A stretch of DNA of 64,000 nt from contig NZ_NNRI01000022.1 in NCBI RefSeq assembly GCF_002270415.1, positions 930,001-994,000 of the forward strand. The letters run 5' to 3'. Position 1 is the first letter of the stretch, and the number at the start of each line of letters is the position of its first letter. Shown in pieces: positions 15,932 through 24,307 of this stretch. This DNA comes from Mesorhizobium sophorae (GTDB taxonomy: Bacteria > Pseudomonadota > Alphaproteobacteria > Rhizobiales > Rhizobiaceae). Under the pieces are notes generated by a model. That model did no database searches. It was not told the DNA's origin and saw only the letters and a program-made list of their open reading frames with translations. A program made the translations under genes and the position numbers.

Positions 15932-17470
15932 CTATGCCGATTGTGCGGGCCGCTTCAACCGTACCGCCTCGCCCTGTTCCAGACTGTGTCTGACGGCGGC
16001 CATCGGATCGTCCGACAGCAGCTCGCCGAGCGTTGATGTGACGGACCTGCGGAACACATCGTTCGCGGCAAGGCCGGGCTCGAAAATCGTGTCGATGGCA
16101 AGGATGCCGGCCACCAGTGCCTGTGGATCGCGGCCGGTTGCGTCCGATATGTCGGCGACCTTGCCGGCATAGGGGTCCGACACCGGCCAGCGTTTGCCGA
16201 ACCGTACCGAGGCCTGGATCAGATAGGCCATCCAGCCGGCGACCGGGAGCGCCAGCAGCGCGATGCTTTGGCCCTGGCTCAGGCGATCGCGGATCGGGTT
16301 GAGCAGGCGCTGGACGATCTTTTGCGAACCGTCGGTGGCAATCTGGTGGTTGCGGTGGCGGATCGCGATATTGCGCAGCCGCCCGAGGCTCTGCGCGACA
16401 TAGGCCAGCGGTTCCATGCCCGGCACCGGCAGCAGCGTCGGCAGCGTCTCTTCGACAAGCATGCGTTGCACGAAGGCCAAAAGCAGCGGGTCGGCGATGG
16501 CATCGAATGTGTGTTCGAGGCCGGCCAGCACGCCGAGCGTGGCAAGCGTCGTCTGGGCGCCGTTGAGCACCCGCATCTTGAGATGTTCGAACGGCGTGAC
16601 GTCGTCGACGAAGCTGGCGCCGACCCGATCCCAGCGCGGCACGCGGCCTGCGAATTTCTGCTCGATCACCCATTGCCGGAACGGCTCGCCGACGACGACC
16701 GCGGCATCTCGGTAGCCGAAACGCTGCTCGACGCCGTCGTGGTCGGCTTGCGTGACCGCCGGCGCGATGCGGTCGACCATGGCCGACGGGAAGGCGGCGT
16801 TGGCCGAAACCCAGTCGGCAAGGCCATTGCCGCGCCGTTCGGCAAAAGCCTGCACGACATTGGCCAGGATAATGCCATTGGCCGGGATGTTGTCGCAGGA
16901 GAGCAGCGTCAGCGGCCGGCCATGTGTCGCCCGGCGCAATTCCAGCGCCCGCGCCAACAGCCCGGGCACACTGCGTGGCTTCTCGGGGTTGGCGAGGTCG
17001 TGGACGATGTCGGGATGGTCGAGATCGAGTTCGCCGCTGGACGGGATGTGGCAATAACCTTTCTCGGTCACCGTCGTCGTCACCAGCTCGATGTCGGAGG
17101 AGGACAGCACACCGAGCGCGGGTGCGGCACTCGCCTGGCTGTCGACGACCTCTATGATGCTGCCGATGACGCGCGCCTCGACGTTGCCGTTCTCGCGGAT
17201 CAACCGCGTGTAGAGACCGCCTTGACGGCCGAGTGTGTCGGCGAGGCGGGGTGGCCGGATGTTGATGCCGACGACGCCCCAGCGGTCGAAATGGCTGGCC
17301 AGCAGATCGTCGGTGTATTCGGCCTGGTGGCAGCGGTGAAAGGCGCCGACGCCGAGGTGCGCCATGCCGGGCGCGAGCGCCGCGCGGTCATAGGCCGGTT
17401 TCTGGACGGCGGCAGGCAACCGGGCGAGCAGCGCCGGCCCAAGTGTCTCGGGGGAGAGGGCGACGCTCAC
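15932..17470 (-). CDS. Mannitol dehydrogenase-family NAD-dependent oxidoreductase
   Basis: A 512-aa long-chain polyol/sugar-acid dehydrogenase (family of mannitol 2-dehydrogenase and fructuronate reductase). It starts at GTG 17470, overlapping the SDR stop by four bases. The N-terminal NAD domain has MAHLGVGAFHRCHQAEYTDD and VVGINIR; the middle has T-V-T-E-K-G-Y and S-C-D-N-I-P-x-N-G. In the catalytic helix the usual K-x4-N-x2-H reads KMRVLNGAQ, so the expected His is Gln. The reaction is probably ketose/polyol or ketose-acid interconversion, but the substitution makes this uncertain. It is coupled to the SDR gene and upstream of the isomerase gene. Confidence 0.85.
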   Translation of the reverse strand: MSVALSPETLGPALLARLPAAVQKPAYDRAALAPGMAHLGVGAFHRCHQAEYTDDLLASHFDRWGVVGINIRPPRLADTLGRQGGLYTRLIRENGNVEARVIGSIIEVVDSQASAAPALGVLSSSDIELVTTTVTEKGYCHIPSSGELDLDHPDIVHDLANPEKPRSVPGLLARALELRRATHGRPLTLLSCDNIPANGIILANVVQAFAERRGNGLADWVSANAAFPSAMVDRIAPAVTQADHDGVEQRFGYRDAAVVVGEPFRQWVIEQKFAGRVPRWDRVGASFVDDVTPFEHLKMRVLNGAQTTLATLGVLAGLEHTFDAIADPLLLAFVQRMLVEETLPTLLPVPGMEPLAYVAQSLGRLRNIAIRHRNHQIATDGSQKIVQRLLNPIRDRLSQGQSIALLALPVAGWMAYLIQASVRFGKRWPVSDPYAGKVADISDATGRDPQALVAGILAIDTIFEPGLAANDVFRRSVTSTLGELLSDDPMAAVRHSLEQGEAVRLKRPAQSA

Positions 17471-18249
17471 CGGTTCGCCCCGATCACCCACTGTTCCTGG
17501 TCGACCAGCGTGCCGGTCATGGGTCCGGCCGCGTCGGAAAGCAGGAAGACGGCGAGGTTCGCCACATCGCTTGTCGAGAACAGGCGGCCGAAAGGCTGCG
17601 AGGCCTTGGCGGCGTCGAGCCAGCCCGGACCATTGCCGAGCGTCTCGGCCTGCATGGTGCGTTCGGCCGGTGTGTCGGTCCAGCCGACATTGATGCCGTT
17701 GACGCGGATGCGGTCGAAGCGATGGGCGTTGGCGGCATTCTTGGTCAGCGTCGCCAGCGCGCCCTTGGTGGCCGAGTACACCGCGAGCTCCGGCGAGCCG
17801 CAATGGGCATTGATCGACAGGATGTTGACGATGGCGCCGCCCTGGCCGCGCTTCTTCATATCGGCAATCGCCGCCTGCATGAGGAAGAATGGTGCGCGCG
17901 CATTGACGGCGAACAGCGCTGCCCAGTCATCGAGGTCGGCATCGAGGAAGGACGCGCGGTCGGTCAGGCCGGCGGCGTTGACAAGGCCATCGATGCGGTC
18001 GAAGCGATCGATGCAGGCTTGCGCCAGCAGGGCAGGGGCTTCGGGGTCGGAGAGGTCGGCGGCGACGAAAACAGTGGGCGTGCCGAGCCGCGAAAGCTCG
18101 GCTGCCACGGCATCGCCGCGCGCCTTCTCGCGACCGGTGACCAGCAGACCACCGGCGCCCGAACGCGCAAGCGTTTCGGCAATCGCTCGACCAATGCCTT
18201 GCGTCGCGCCGGTGACCAGCACCACCTTGCCTTTGAGCTGAAGCTCCAT
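17467..18249 (-). CDS. SDR-family oxidoreductase
   Basis: A 260-aa classical short-chain dehydrogenase. The ATG at 18249 follows GGAGGA. The cofactor motif is T-G-A-T-Q-G-I-G (13-20), then N-A-A-G (91-94), with catalytic Ser145, Tyr158 and Lys162 (Y-S-A-T-K). It probably oxidises or reduces a sugar or polyol hydroxyl in the same pathway as the overlapping mannitol dehydrogenase-family enzyme. It is the first catabolic gene after the RpiR regulator, with an upstream AATATGGAA motif that also occurs in front of the regulator. Confidence 0.9.
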   Translation of the reverse strand: MELQLKGKVVLVTGATQGIGRAIAETLARSGAGGLLVTGREKARGDAVAAELSRLGTPTVFVAADLSDPEAPALLAQACIDRFDRIDGLVNAAGLTDRASFLDADLDDWAALFAVNARAPFFLMQAAIADMKKRGQGGAIVNILSINAHCGSPELAVYSATKGALATLTKNAANAHRFDRIRVNGINVGWTDTPAERTMQAETLGNGPGWLDAAKASQPFGRLFSTSDVANLAVFLLSDAAGPMTGTLVDQEQWVIGANR

Positions 18250-18327
18250 TCCTCCTCCCGGAACAAAGTTTCTATTTTTCGAAATATGGAACGTCAATTC
18301 CCGGCAGTCAATTGTGCCAGCAGCGCC

Positions 18328-19215
18328 TCATTGGCCGCGGCGCGCGACGACTGCGTGGACCAGCGCCATGCCGACGGCCAGCGACGCCGCCAGCGAGCGG
18401 AAGCCGGCAAAGTCGGATTCGACCACCTCCAGCCAGGTGTCCGACAGCCGGATCAGCGGGCTGAAGGTGCTGTCGGTGATGGTGACGATGCCGGCGTTGC
18501 GTTCATGCGCCACGGCGACGAGGTCGGGTGTGATCGAATTGTAGGGGCTGAAGGACACCGCCAGCACGGCGTCCTGCCTGCCGATGCAGCCGACCTGGTC
18601 AAGCGCGGTGGAGCCGACATTATCGACCAGCACGTTGCGCACGCCCTGCTGCGAGAGCGTCAGCGACAGATAGGTGGTGACGGGGAAGGCGCGCTTGGAG
18701 CCGATGACATAGATCAGGTCGGCGGCCGCCAGCAGCGTCACCATCTTCTCGAAACTCTCGATGTCGAAACCGCTCTCGACGCGGCCAAGCGAGGCCTGCG
18801 AGGCGCCGACCATGCCGTGCAGGAAATGCAGGTCGGCGTTGGGTTCGCTCCGCTGCTCGCCGCGTCCGTCCGGCCACGACCCTTTGATATGGTCCTTGAA
18901 CAGACCCTGGAAATCGGAAAAGCCGGCATAGCCGAAGATCTGGGCGAAGCGCACCAGCGTCGAGGGCTGCACGCCGGCCTGTGCCGCCACCTGCGCGATG
19001 GTGCCGAGCGCGACGTCGCTCGGATGTTGCCACAGGAAGATGGCGACCTGACGCAGCCGCTTGGGGAAATGCACGGTGCCGGACGACAGCACCGCGCGCA
19101 ACTCCTCATAGGTCCGCGGCTGGATGTAGCCGAGTGCTGCCAGTGAGCGTCCGCGTTTGCGGGTCGCCGCTTCGTCGGCAACGGACCGTCCCGATGTTTT
19201 GCCTGCCCCACTCAT
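18328..19215 (-). CDS. RpiR-family transcriptional regulator (HTH_6 + SIS)
   Basis: A 295-aa regulator. After a basic N-terminal extension, residues 35-115 form the HTH_6 domain (L-R-Q-V-A-I-F-L-W-Q, then AAQAGVQPSTLVRFAQIFGY) and the rest a SIS sugar-phosphate-binding domain (LIYVIGSKRAFPVTTYLS, VLAVSFSPYNSITPDLVAVA). RpiR proteins sense a phosphorylated sugar or inositol intermediate and usually control the neighbouring catabolic operon. It lies 78 bases upstream of the SDR gene on the same strand, divergent from the Gfo/Idh gene. Confidence 0.92.
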   Translation of the reverse strand: MSGAGKTSGRSVADEAATRKRGRSLAALGYIQPRTYEELRAVLSSGTVHFPKRLRQVAIFLWQHPSDVALGTIAQVAAQAGVQPSTLVRFAQIFGYAGFSDFQGLFKDHIKGSWPDGRGEQRSEPNADLHFLHGMVGASQASLGRVESGFDIESFEKMVTLLAAADLIYVIGSKRAFPVTTYLSLTLSQQGVRNVLVDNVGSTALDQVGCIGRQDAVLAVSFSPYNSITPDLVAVAHERNAGIVTITDSTFSPLIRLSDTWLEVVESDFAGFRSLAASLAVGMALVHAVVARRGQ

Positions 19216-19341
19216 GATTTCAGGCTAGCGCGGCACGATCGTTTTACAATATGGAAATTGGAAATCGTGTTCGAAAGCGCTGGTGACGTCATCGGCTTGC
19301 AAGCCGTCTGAAGTTGCCTGTCCGGAGGAGTTTGAAGAATC

Positions 19342-20526
19342 ATGGTCTATGCAACATCGGACGGCTCGACACGCCAACGCTTGCGGGTCGGCATGGTTGG
19401 TGGCGGCCGCAATGCCTTCATCGGCGCCGTGCACCGGCTGGCCATGCGCCTCGACGACCAGATCGTTCTGGTCGCCGGCGCGCTGTCCTCCGACCCGGAG
19501 AACGCCGCCGCATCGGCCGCCGAGATCGGTATCGCGCCGGAACGCAGCTATGCCGATTATCGCGTGATGGCGCAGGCCGAAGCCGCGCGACCGGACGGCA
19601 TCGAAGCCGTCGTCATCGTCACGCCAAACCATCTGCATGCACCAATCGCGACAACCTTCCTCGAAGCCGGCATCGACGTGATCTGCGACAAGCCGCTGTC
19701 GACGACGCTGGCCGACGCCGAAGCGCTGGTGGCGCTGGCGCGGTCGAAGAAACGCCGCTTCGTCGTCACCCTCAACAACACCGGCTACGCCATGGTCCGC
19801 CAGGCGCGCGAGATGGCGGCGGCGGGCGAACTCGGGCGCATCGTGTCGGTGCATGGCGCCTACATACAGGACTGGCTGACCAGGCCGATCGACGCCGAAG
19901 GCCAGAAGCAGGCGGAGTGGCGCACCGACCCGGCGCGCGCTGGGCAGTCGGCGGTGCTGGCCGATATCGGCGTGCATGCCTTCAATCTGGCAAGCTACAT
20001 CTCGGGCTGTGAGGCCGAGGCGGTTTCGGCCGACCTGTTCACCGCGGTGCCGGGGCGCCGGCTCGACGACAATGCCCATGTGCTGGTGCGCTGGACCGGC
20101 GGAGCACGCGGCACAATCCTGGCCAGCCAGACATCGCCCGGCCACTACAATGATTTGTCCGTGCGCATCTATGGCGACAGAGCCGGGCTGGAATGGTCGG
20201 GCGCGCGGCCGGAGGAACTGCGCTTCTCCATCTACGGCGAGGAAAGCCGCACGCTGGTGCGCGGCGGCCATGGCTCAACGCAAGAGAGCCGGCGGGTGTC
20301 GCGCATGCCGGCGGCGCATCCTGAAGGTTACATCGAGGCCTTCGCCAATTTCTACCGCGACGCCGCCGATATCATTCGCGCGCATCGCTCGGGCGCGGCG
20401 GTCGATCCGGCCCGGGCGGCGCAAGTGCCTGACGTCGTCGACGGCGCGCGCGGCGTGAAGTTCGTCGCGGCGGCGGTGGAGTCGAATGCGGCTGGTGGAG
20501 CGTGGACGCAAGCCCGGTTCGGGTGA
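19342..20526 (+). CDS. Gfo/Idh/MocA-family oxidoreductase
   Basis: A 394-aa NAD(P)-dependent dehydrogenase. The N-terminal Rossmann fold begins LRVGMVGGGRNAFIGAVHRL, followed by I-V-T-P-N-H-L-H and D-K-P-L-S (the conserved E/D-K-P with the catalytic Lys), then an alpha/beta C-terminal domain with V-L-A-D-I-G-V-H-A. Such enzymes oxidise sugars, inositols or their acids. It is divergent from rpiR, with about 125 bases between them, and probably belongs to the same catabolic regulon. Confidence 0.92.
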   Translation: MVYATSDGSTRQRLRVGMVGGGRNAFIGAVHRLAMRLDDQIVLVAGALSSDPENAAASAAEIGIAPERSYADYRVMAQAEAARPDGIEAVVIVTPNHLHAPIATTFLEAGIDVICDKPLSTTLADAEALVALARSKKRRFVVTLNNTGYAMVRQAREMAAAGELGRIVSVHGAYIQDWLTRPIDAEGQKQAEWRTDPARAGQSAVLADIGVHAFNLASYISGCEAEAVSADLFTAVPGRRLDDNAHVLVRWTGGARGTILASQTSPGHYNDLSVRIYGDRAGLEWSGARPEELRFSIYGEESRTLVRGGHGSTQESRRVSRMPAAHPEGYIEAFANFYRDAADIIRAHRSGAAVDPARAAQVPDVVDGARGVKFVAAAVESNAAGGAWTQARFG

Positions 20527-20619
20527 GAGCGAGGCGCGACCCGATCCGCCCAAACATGACCGCTTCTATCCAGGCCGGAAAGCCTCTAGACTGACGGCTG
20601 GTCATGACGAGGGGGCGGC

Positions 20620-21606
20620 ATGGGGCTCGACAGACGGCATTTGGTGCTTGGCGCCGGCGTGCTGGCGTTGTTGCCGGCGGTGCGAAGCTTCGCCGCTGAG
20701 ACGCTTGAGGACATCAAGGATCTCAAGCCCGGCGAGTTCACCTGGCATCCGGAACGCCAGAAGAAGGGGCCGGTCGCCATCATCGTCTCCTTGCCGCAGC
20801 AACGCGTGCATGTTTATCGCAACGGCGTGCGCATAGCCGTCTCGACCTGTTCGTCCGGCAAGCCCGGGCATGAGACCCCGACCGGCATCTTTGTCATTCT
20901 CCAAAAGGACAAGGACCACAAGTCGAGCACCTACAATGATGCGCCGATGCCGAACATGAACCGGCTGACATGGTCGGGCATCGCGCTGCATGCCGGCAAT
21001 CTGCCGGGCTATCCCGCCTCGCATGGCTGCGTGCGGCTGCCGCTCGCCTTTTCCAGCAATCTGTTCGGCATCACCCATATCGGCACGCCGGTCATCATTT
21101 CGGGCGCGCGCGGTGACCCGGCCGAACTGACCAATCCCGGAATGGTGCTGGGTGGCTACGCGGCCGGGCAGTTCCAGAACGTCGTCGCTTCCAAGGACGG
21201 CCACAAGCGCGCCGCCGATTGGGTCGAGCCGGAGGATTTCCCGGTCACCTCGATCATCGCCTCGTCGGGGGACAAGGAGATCATGCTGATCGAGAACGGC
21301 GTGGTCGTGGCGCAGGCGCCATTGACCATCACCGGCTCCGGCGGGCTTGGCAGCCATGTGCTGACCTTGCAGGTGGCGGGAGCCGCCAATGACTGGCAAT
21401 GGGTCGACATCAGTCGCAGCGCCAGTTCCGGTTCGTTCTTCAACAATGAGCAAGACATGCTCAAGCGGCTCAGCACGCAAAAGAGCTTCCTCGACGCCAT
21501 GCAGGCGAGGATGCATCCGGGCATGGTGATGGTGCTCACCGACGCGCCGCTGCATCCCGACAGCCGCTCCGGCCATGACTTCGTCGTCATGTCGGCGACG
21601 GACTAA
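20620..21606 (+). CDS. L,D-transpeptidase (YkuD domain), exported
   Basis: A 328-aa precursor with an Arg-containing N-terminal signal (M-G-L-D-R-R, then HLVLGAGVLALLPAV). The YkuD domain spans about residues 50-155: I-V-S-L-P-Q-Q-R-V-H-V-Y start, His124 in A-L-H-A-G, and the catalytic S-H-G-C-V-R with Cys137 as nucleophile. It would make 3-3 crosslinks in peptidoglycan or attach proteins to it. The last 130 residues are a second domain I do not recognise. It stands alone between the two carbohydrate loci. Confidence 0.9.
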   Translation: MGLDRRHLVLGAGVLALLPAVRSFAAETLEDIKDLKPGEFTWHPERQKKGPVAIIVSLPQQRVHVYRNGVRIAVSTCSSGKPGHETPTGIFVILQKDKDHKSSTYNDAPMPNMNRLTWSGIALHAGNLPGYPASHGCVRLPLAFSSNLFGITHIGTPVIISGARGDPAELTNPGMVLGGYAAGQFQNVVASKDGHKRAADWVEPEDFPVTSIIASSGDKEIMLIENGVVVAQAPLTITGSGGLGSHVLTLQVAGAANDWQWVDISRSASSGSFFNNEQDMLKRLSTQKSFLDAMQARMHPGMVMVLTDAPLHPDSRSGHDFVVMSATD

Positions 21607-21949
21607 GGAGGTTTCCGCTTACGGCGGTCGCGCACGAGGGCGACTTTGACCCGGCTTGAGTGGCTTGATCCGAGGCGGATGGGCTGGGAGGGCAGGTTCA
21701 ACAGGGGCAGTTGCCCTCGTGAACCATGCGCGTTGCCGTCAGCAGTGCTGATCCCATCCTGCCCGAATATTGCCTTTCCGTGTCCCATCCCGGTTAAAAA
21801 AGTATCATCCGTTGCCCTGAATCGTGGTGGCGCCTGCTGTCATGAGCCGGTAGCGTGGTCTCGAAATGCAGAGCCGAAACCAATTCGGCCGGTTTAGGGA
21901 ATGTGGGCCGAACGCCGCAACGATCCGCGCTGGCCCGGAGGAGACGGAC
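21607..21949. other. Gene-free stretch between the L,D-transpeptidase and AraC genes
   Basis: No gene with credible motifs is seen in these 343 bases. The interval holds the leader of the AraC-family gene, with GGAGGAGAC shortly before its ATG at 21950. An in-frame upstream extension to 21866 has no binding site and no family similarity. Confidence 0.5.
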
Positions 21950-22834
21950 ATGGAACCGGACCTGGAAGTTGTCCAGATACGACGCGGTGAGTCCTTCAAG
22001 GCGTGGTCGCATGGCTACCCCTTCCACACGGTGCGTTGGCATTTCCATCCCGAATATGAACTGCATCAGGTGATCTTCACCAACGGCCGCTATTTCGTCG
22101 GCGACTTCATCGGCGAGTTCGAGCCAGGCAATCTGGTGCTGACCGGGCCCAACCTGCCGCACAACTGGGTCAGCGATATCCCGAGGGACAGCTCCATTCC
22201 GCTGCGCGGCCGGATCATCCAGTTCTCGGAAAGCTTCATTGGCGACGCCATGCATGTGCTGCCGGAACTGGCGGGGCTCGGGCCACTGCTCGAGGCGTCG
22301 CGGCGTGGCGTGCTGTTTTCCAGCCGCACAAGCAAGGAGCTGGCGCCGCTGATGGAAGAGATGATGCAGGCGCAAGGCGTGCGCCGCATCGAGCTGTTCA
22401 TGTTGATATCCGGCCTGCTCAGCCGGGCCCAGGAATTCCAGCTGCTCGCCAGCGCCAGCTACCGGCCCGATCCCTCGGGCTACATGACCGCCGGCATGAA
22501 CAAGGCGTTGGCTTATATCCGTGAAAACCTGACGCAGTTGTTCGACGAGACGGATCTGGCGGCCATTGCCGGCCAGTCGACCGGCGCCTTCTCACGCTCG
22601 TTTCGGCGCCACACCGGCATGTCGCTGGTGCAATATGTCAAGCGGCTGCGCATCAACCTCGCCTGCCAGATCCTGATGAGCGACGAGCAGGCCTCGATCA
22701 CCGACATCTGCTACGAGGTCGGCTTCAACAATCTGTCCAATTTCAACCGGCAGTTCCTGGCGGAGAAGGGCATGCCGCCCTCACGTTTCAGGCGCCTGCT
22801 GGCCGACAACATCAACGCGGGAAAAGCCGCTTAA
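21950..22834 (+). CDS. AraC-family transcriptional regulator, probable ribitol-operon activator
   Basis: A 294-aa regulator; the start at 21950 follows GGAGGAGACGGAC. The N-terminal half is a cupin-like ligand domain (W-H-F-H-P-E-Y-E-L-H-Q, then L-V-L-T-G-P-N-L-P-H-N-W). The C-terminal 100 residues form the double helix-turn-helix (DLAAIAGQSTGAFSRSFRRH, ITDICYEVGFNNLSNFNRQF). It is transcribed in the same direction as the binding-protein gene 249 bases downstream and heads the ribitol locus. I infer that it activates that operon in response to a polyol or pentose. Confidence 0.9.
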   Translation: MEPDLEVVQIRRGESFKAWSHGYPFHTVRWHFHPEYELHQVIFTNGRYFVGDFIGEFEPGNLVLTGPNLPHNWVSDIPRDSSIPLRGRIIQFSESFIGDAMHVLPELAGLGPLLEASRRGVLFSSRTSKELAPLMEEMMQAQGVRRIELFMLISGLLSRAQEFQLLASASYRPDPSGYMTAGMNKALAYIRENLTQLFDETDLAAIAGQSTGAFSRSFRRHTGMSLVQYVKRLRINLACQILMSDEQASITDICYEVGFNNLSNFNRQFLAEKGMPPSRFRRLLADNINAGKAA

Positions 22835-23083
22835 CGGAGGAGCCAGGGAGGAACCAAGGGAGGAAGCACAATTTTCGCCTGACAACGTGGCCCGCATAAC
22901 GCGGTCCGCGATGGAGAGCGCTTTTCCTAGAAATCCTTCGTCAGCGGAGGATGTCGGCGCGGCCAAGAGGCCGGTGTCGGGCCCTGGTTCCCAATTGCAG
23001 TTGGGGCGAGGGCGGAGGCGTGTCTTCACAACAAAGCAGTCAACGACCTTCTTACAACCATATCCAGAAACGGAGAAGACCGA

Positions 23084-24160
23084 ATGACCCGATTTTCATC
23101 TTCATTGAAGTCCGCCGGCATGGCAGCAATTGCGCTGTCGCTGCTGGCCGGCACCGCCGCGATCGCAAGGGCCGCAGAGGTCACCGACGCCACCGTCGCC
23201 TTCCTGATGCCCGACCAGGCCTCGACCCGTTATGAACAGCACGACTATCCCGGCTTCGCTGCCGAGATGAAGAAGCTGTGCCCGGGCTGCAAGGTGCTCT
23301 ACCAGAACGCCGACGCCGACGCCTCGCGCCAGCAGCAGCAGTTCAATTCGGTGATCTCGCAGGGCGCCAAGGCGATCGTGCTCGATCCCGTGGACTCGAC
23401 CGCCGCCGCCTCCCTGGTCAAGCTGGCGCAGAGCCAGGGCATCAAGGTCATCGCCTATGACCGGCCGATCCCGACCGCACCCGCCGACTTCTATGTCTCG
23501 TTCAACAATGAAGGCATCGGCAAGGCCATCGCCGACTCGCTGGTCGCGCATCTGAAGGCGCTGAAGGTCGGTCCGGCCACCGGCGGCGTTTTGCAGATCA
23601 ACGGCTCGCCGACCGACGCGGCGGCAGGCCTGATCAAGAAGGGCATCCATGAAGGCCTCGACAACAGCGGCTACCAGATCCTGGCCGAATACGACACGCC
23701 GGAATGGGCGCCGCCGAAGGCGCAGCAATGGGCCGGCGGCCAGATCACCCGCTTCGGGCCCAAGATCCTCGGCGTCGTGGCCGCCAATGACGGCACCGGT
23801 GGTGGCGCCATCGCGGCCTTCAAGGCAGCCGGCGTCGATCCGGTGCCGCCGGTGACCGGCAACGACGCGACGATCGCCGCCTTGCAGCTGATCATCGCCG
23901 GCGACCAGTACAACACCATCTCCAAGCCGAGCGAGATCGTGGCGGCGGCTGCTGCCAACGTCGCCATCAAGCTGCTTTCGGGCGAGACGCCGAAGGCCGA
24001 GATGACGCTGTACGACACGCCCTCGCAGCTGTTCACGCCGGCGGTGGTGACGCAGGAAAACCTGAAGGCCGAGATCATCGACAAGAAGATCAACACCGCG
24101 GCCGAACTCTGCGTCGATCGCTACGCGGAGGGTTGCAAGAAGCTGGGCATCGGGAACTGA
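23084..24160 (+). CDS. Periplasmic sugar/polyol-binding protein (XylF-like)
   Basis: A 358-aa precursor with a signal peptide cleaved near A-R-A-A-E. GGAGAAG precedes the ATG. The mature protein is a type 1 binding protein of the D-xylose-binding (XylF/ChvE-like) group: VAFLMPDQASTRYEQHDYPG, AIVLDPVDSTAAASLVKLAQ, VIAYDRPIP and VVAANDGTGGGAIAAF. The context (RbtD, RbtK) points to ribitol or a related pentitol. A large hairpin follows its stop codon. Confidence 0.9.
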   Translation: MTRFSSSLKSAGMAAIALSLLAGTAAIARAAEVTDATVAFLMPDQASTRYEQHDYPGFAAEMKKLCPGCKVLYQNADADASRQQQQFNSVISQGAKAIVLDPVDSTAAASLVKLAQSQGIKVIAYDRPIPTAPADFYVSFNNEGIGKAIADSLVAHLKALKVGPATGGVLQINGSPTDAAAGLIKKGIHEGLDNSGYQILAEYDTPEWAPPKAQQWAGGQITRFGPKILGVVAANDGTGGGAIAAFKAAGVDPVPPVTGNDATIAALQLIIAGDQYNTISKPSEIVAAAAANVAIKLLSGETPKAEMTLYDTPSQLFTPAVVTQENLKAEIIDKKINTAAELCVDRYAEGCKKLGIGN

Positions 24161-24180
24161 CCGCGACCCTTGCCCCGTTC

Positions 24181-24261
24181 CGCTGCCTGGCCGAACAATA
24201 GGCTGGAGCCCCACCCCGAATGCATCGGGGTGGAACAGGCTCCGGCGGCGGCCAGGCAGCG
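24181..24261 (+). terminator. Two-tier hairpin between binding-protein and ATPase genes
   Basis: Outer arms CGCTGCCTGGCC (24181-24192) and GGCCAGGCAGCG (24250-24261) pair perfectly over 12 bases. Inside, G-G-A-G-C-C pairs with G-G-C-T-C-C and CCACCCCGA pairs with TCGGGGTGG around a five-base loop. There is no U-run. It is probably an attenuator or a 3'-end stabiliser giving more binding protein than ATPase. Confidence 0.75.
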
Positions 24262-24307
24262 CCTACCCGCTTTTTGAACCGGTCCTTTCTTGAAAGGTAT
24301 TCCAGGC

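Noticed and set aside
17471..17803. N-terminal extension that would make the mannitol dehydrogenase-family protein 623 aa
   Set aside because: The extra residues lie inside the SDR gene in another frame. The GTG at 17470 gives a normal family length and a four-base overlap with the SDR stop.
16268..18241. 657-codon plus-strand open frame across the mannitol dehydrogenase-family and SDR genes
   Set aside because: It is antisense to two genes with intact cofactor motifs; its composition is biased and it has no binding site.
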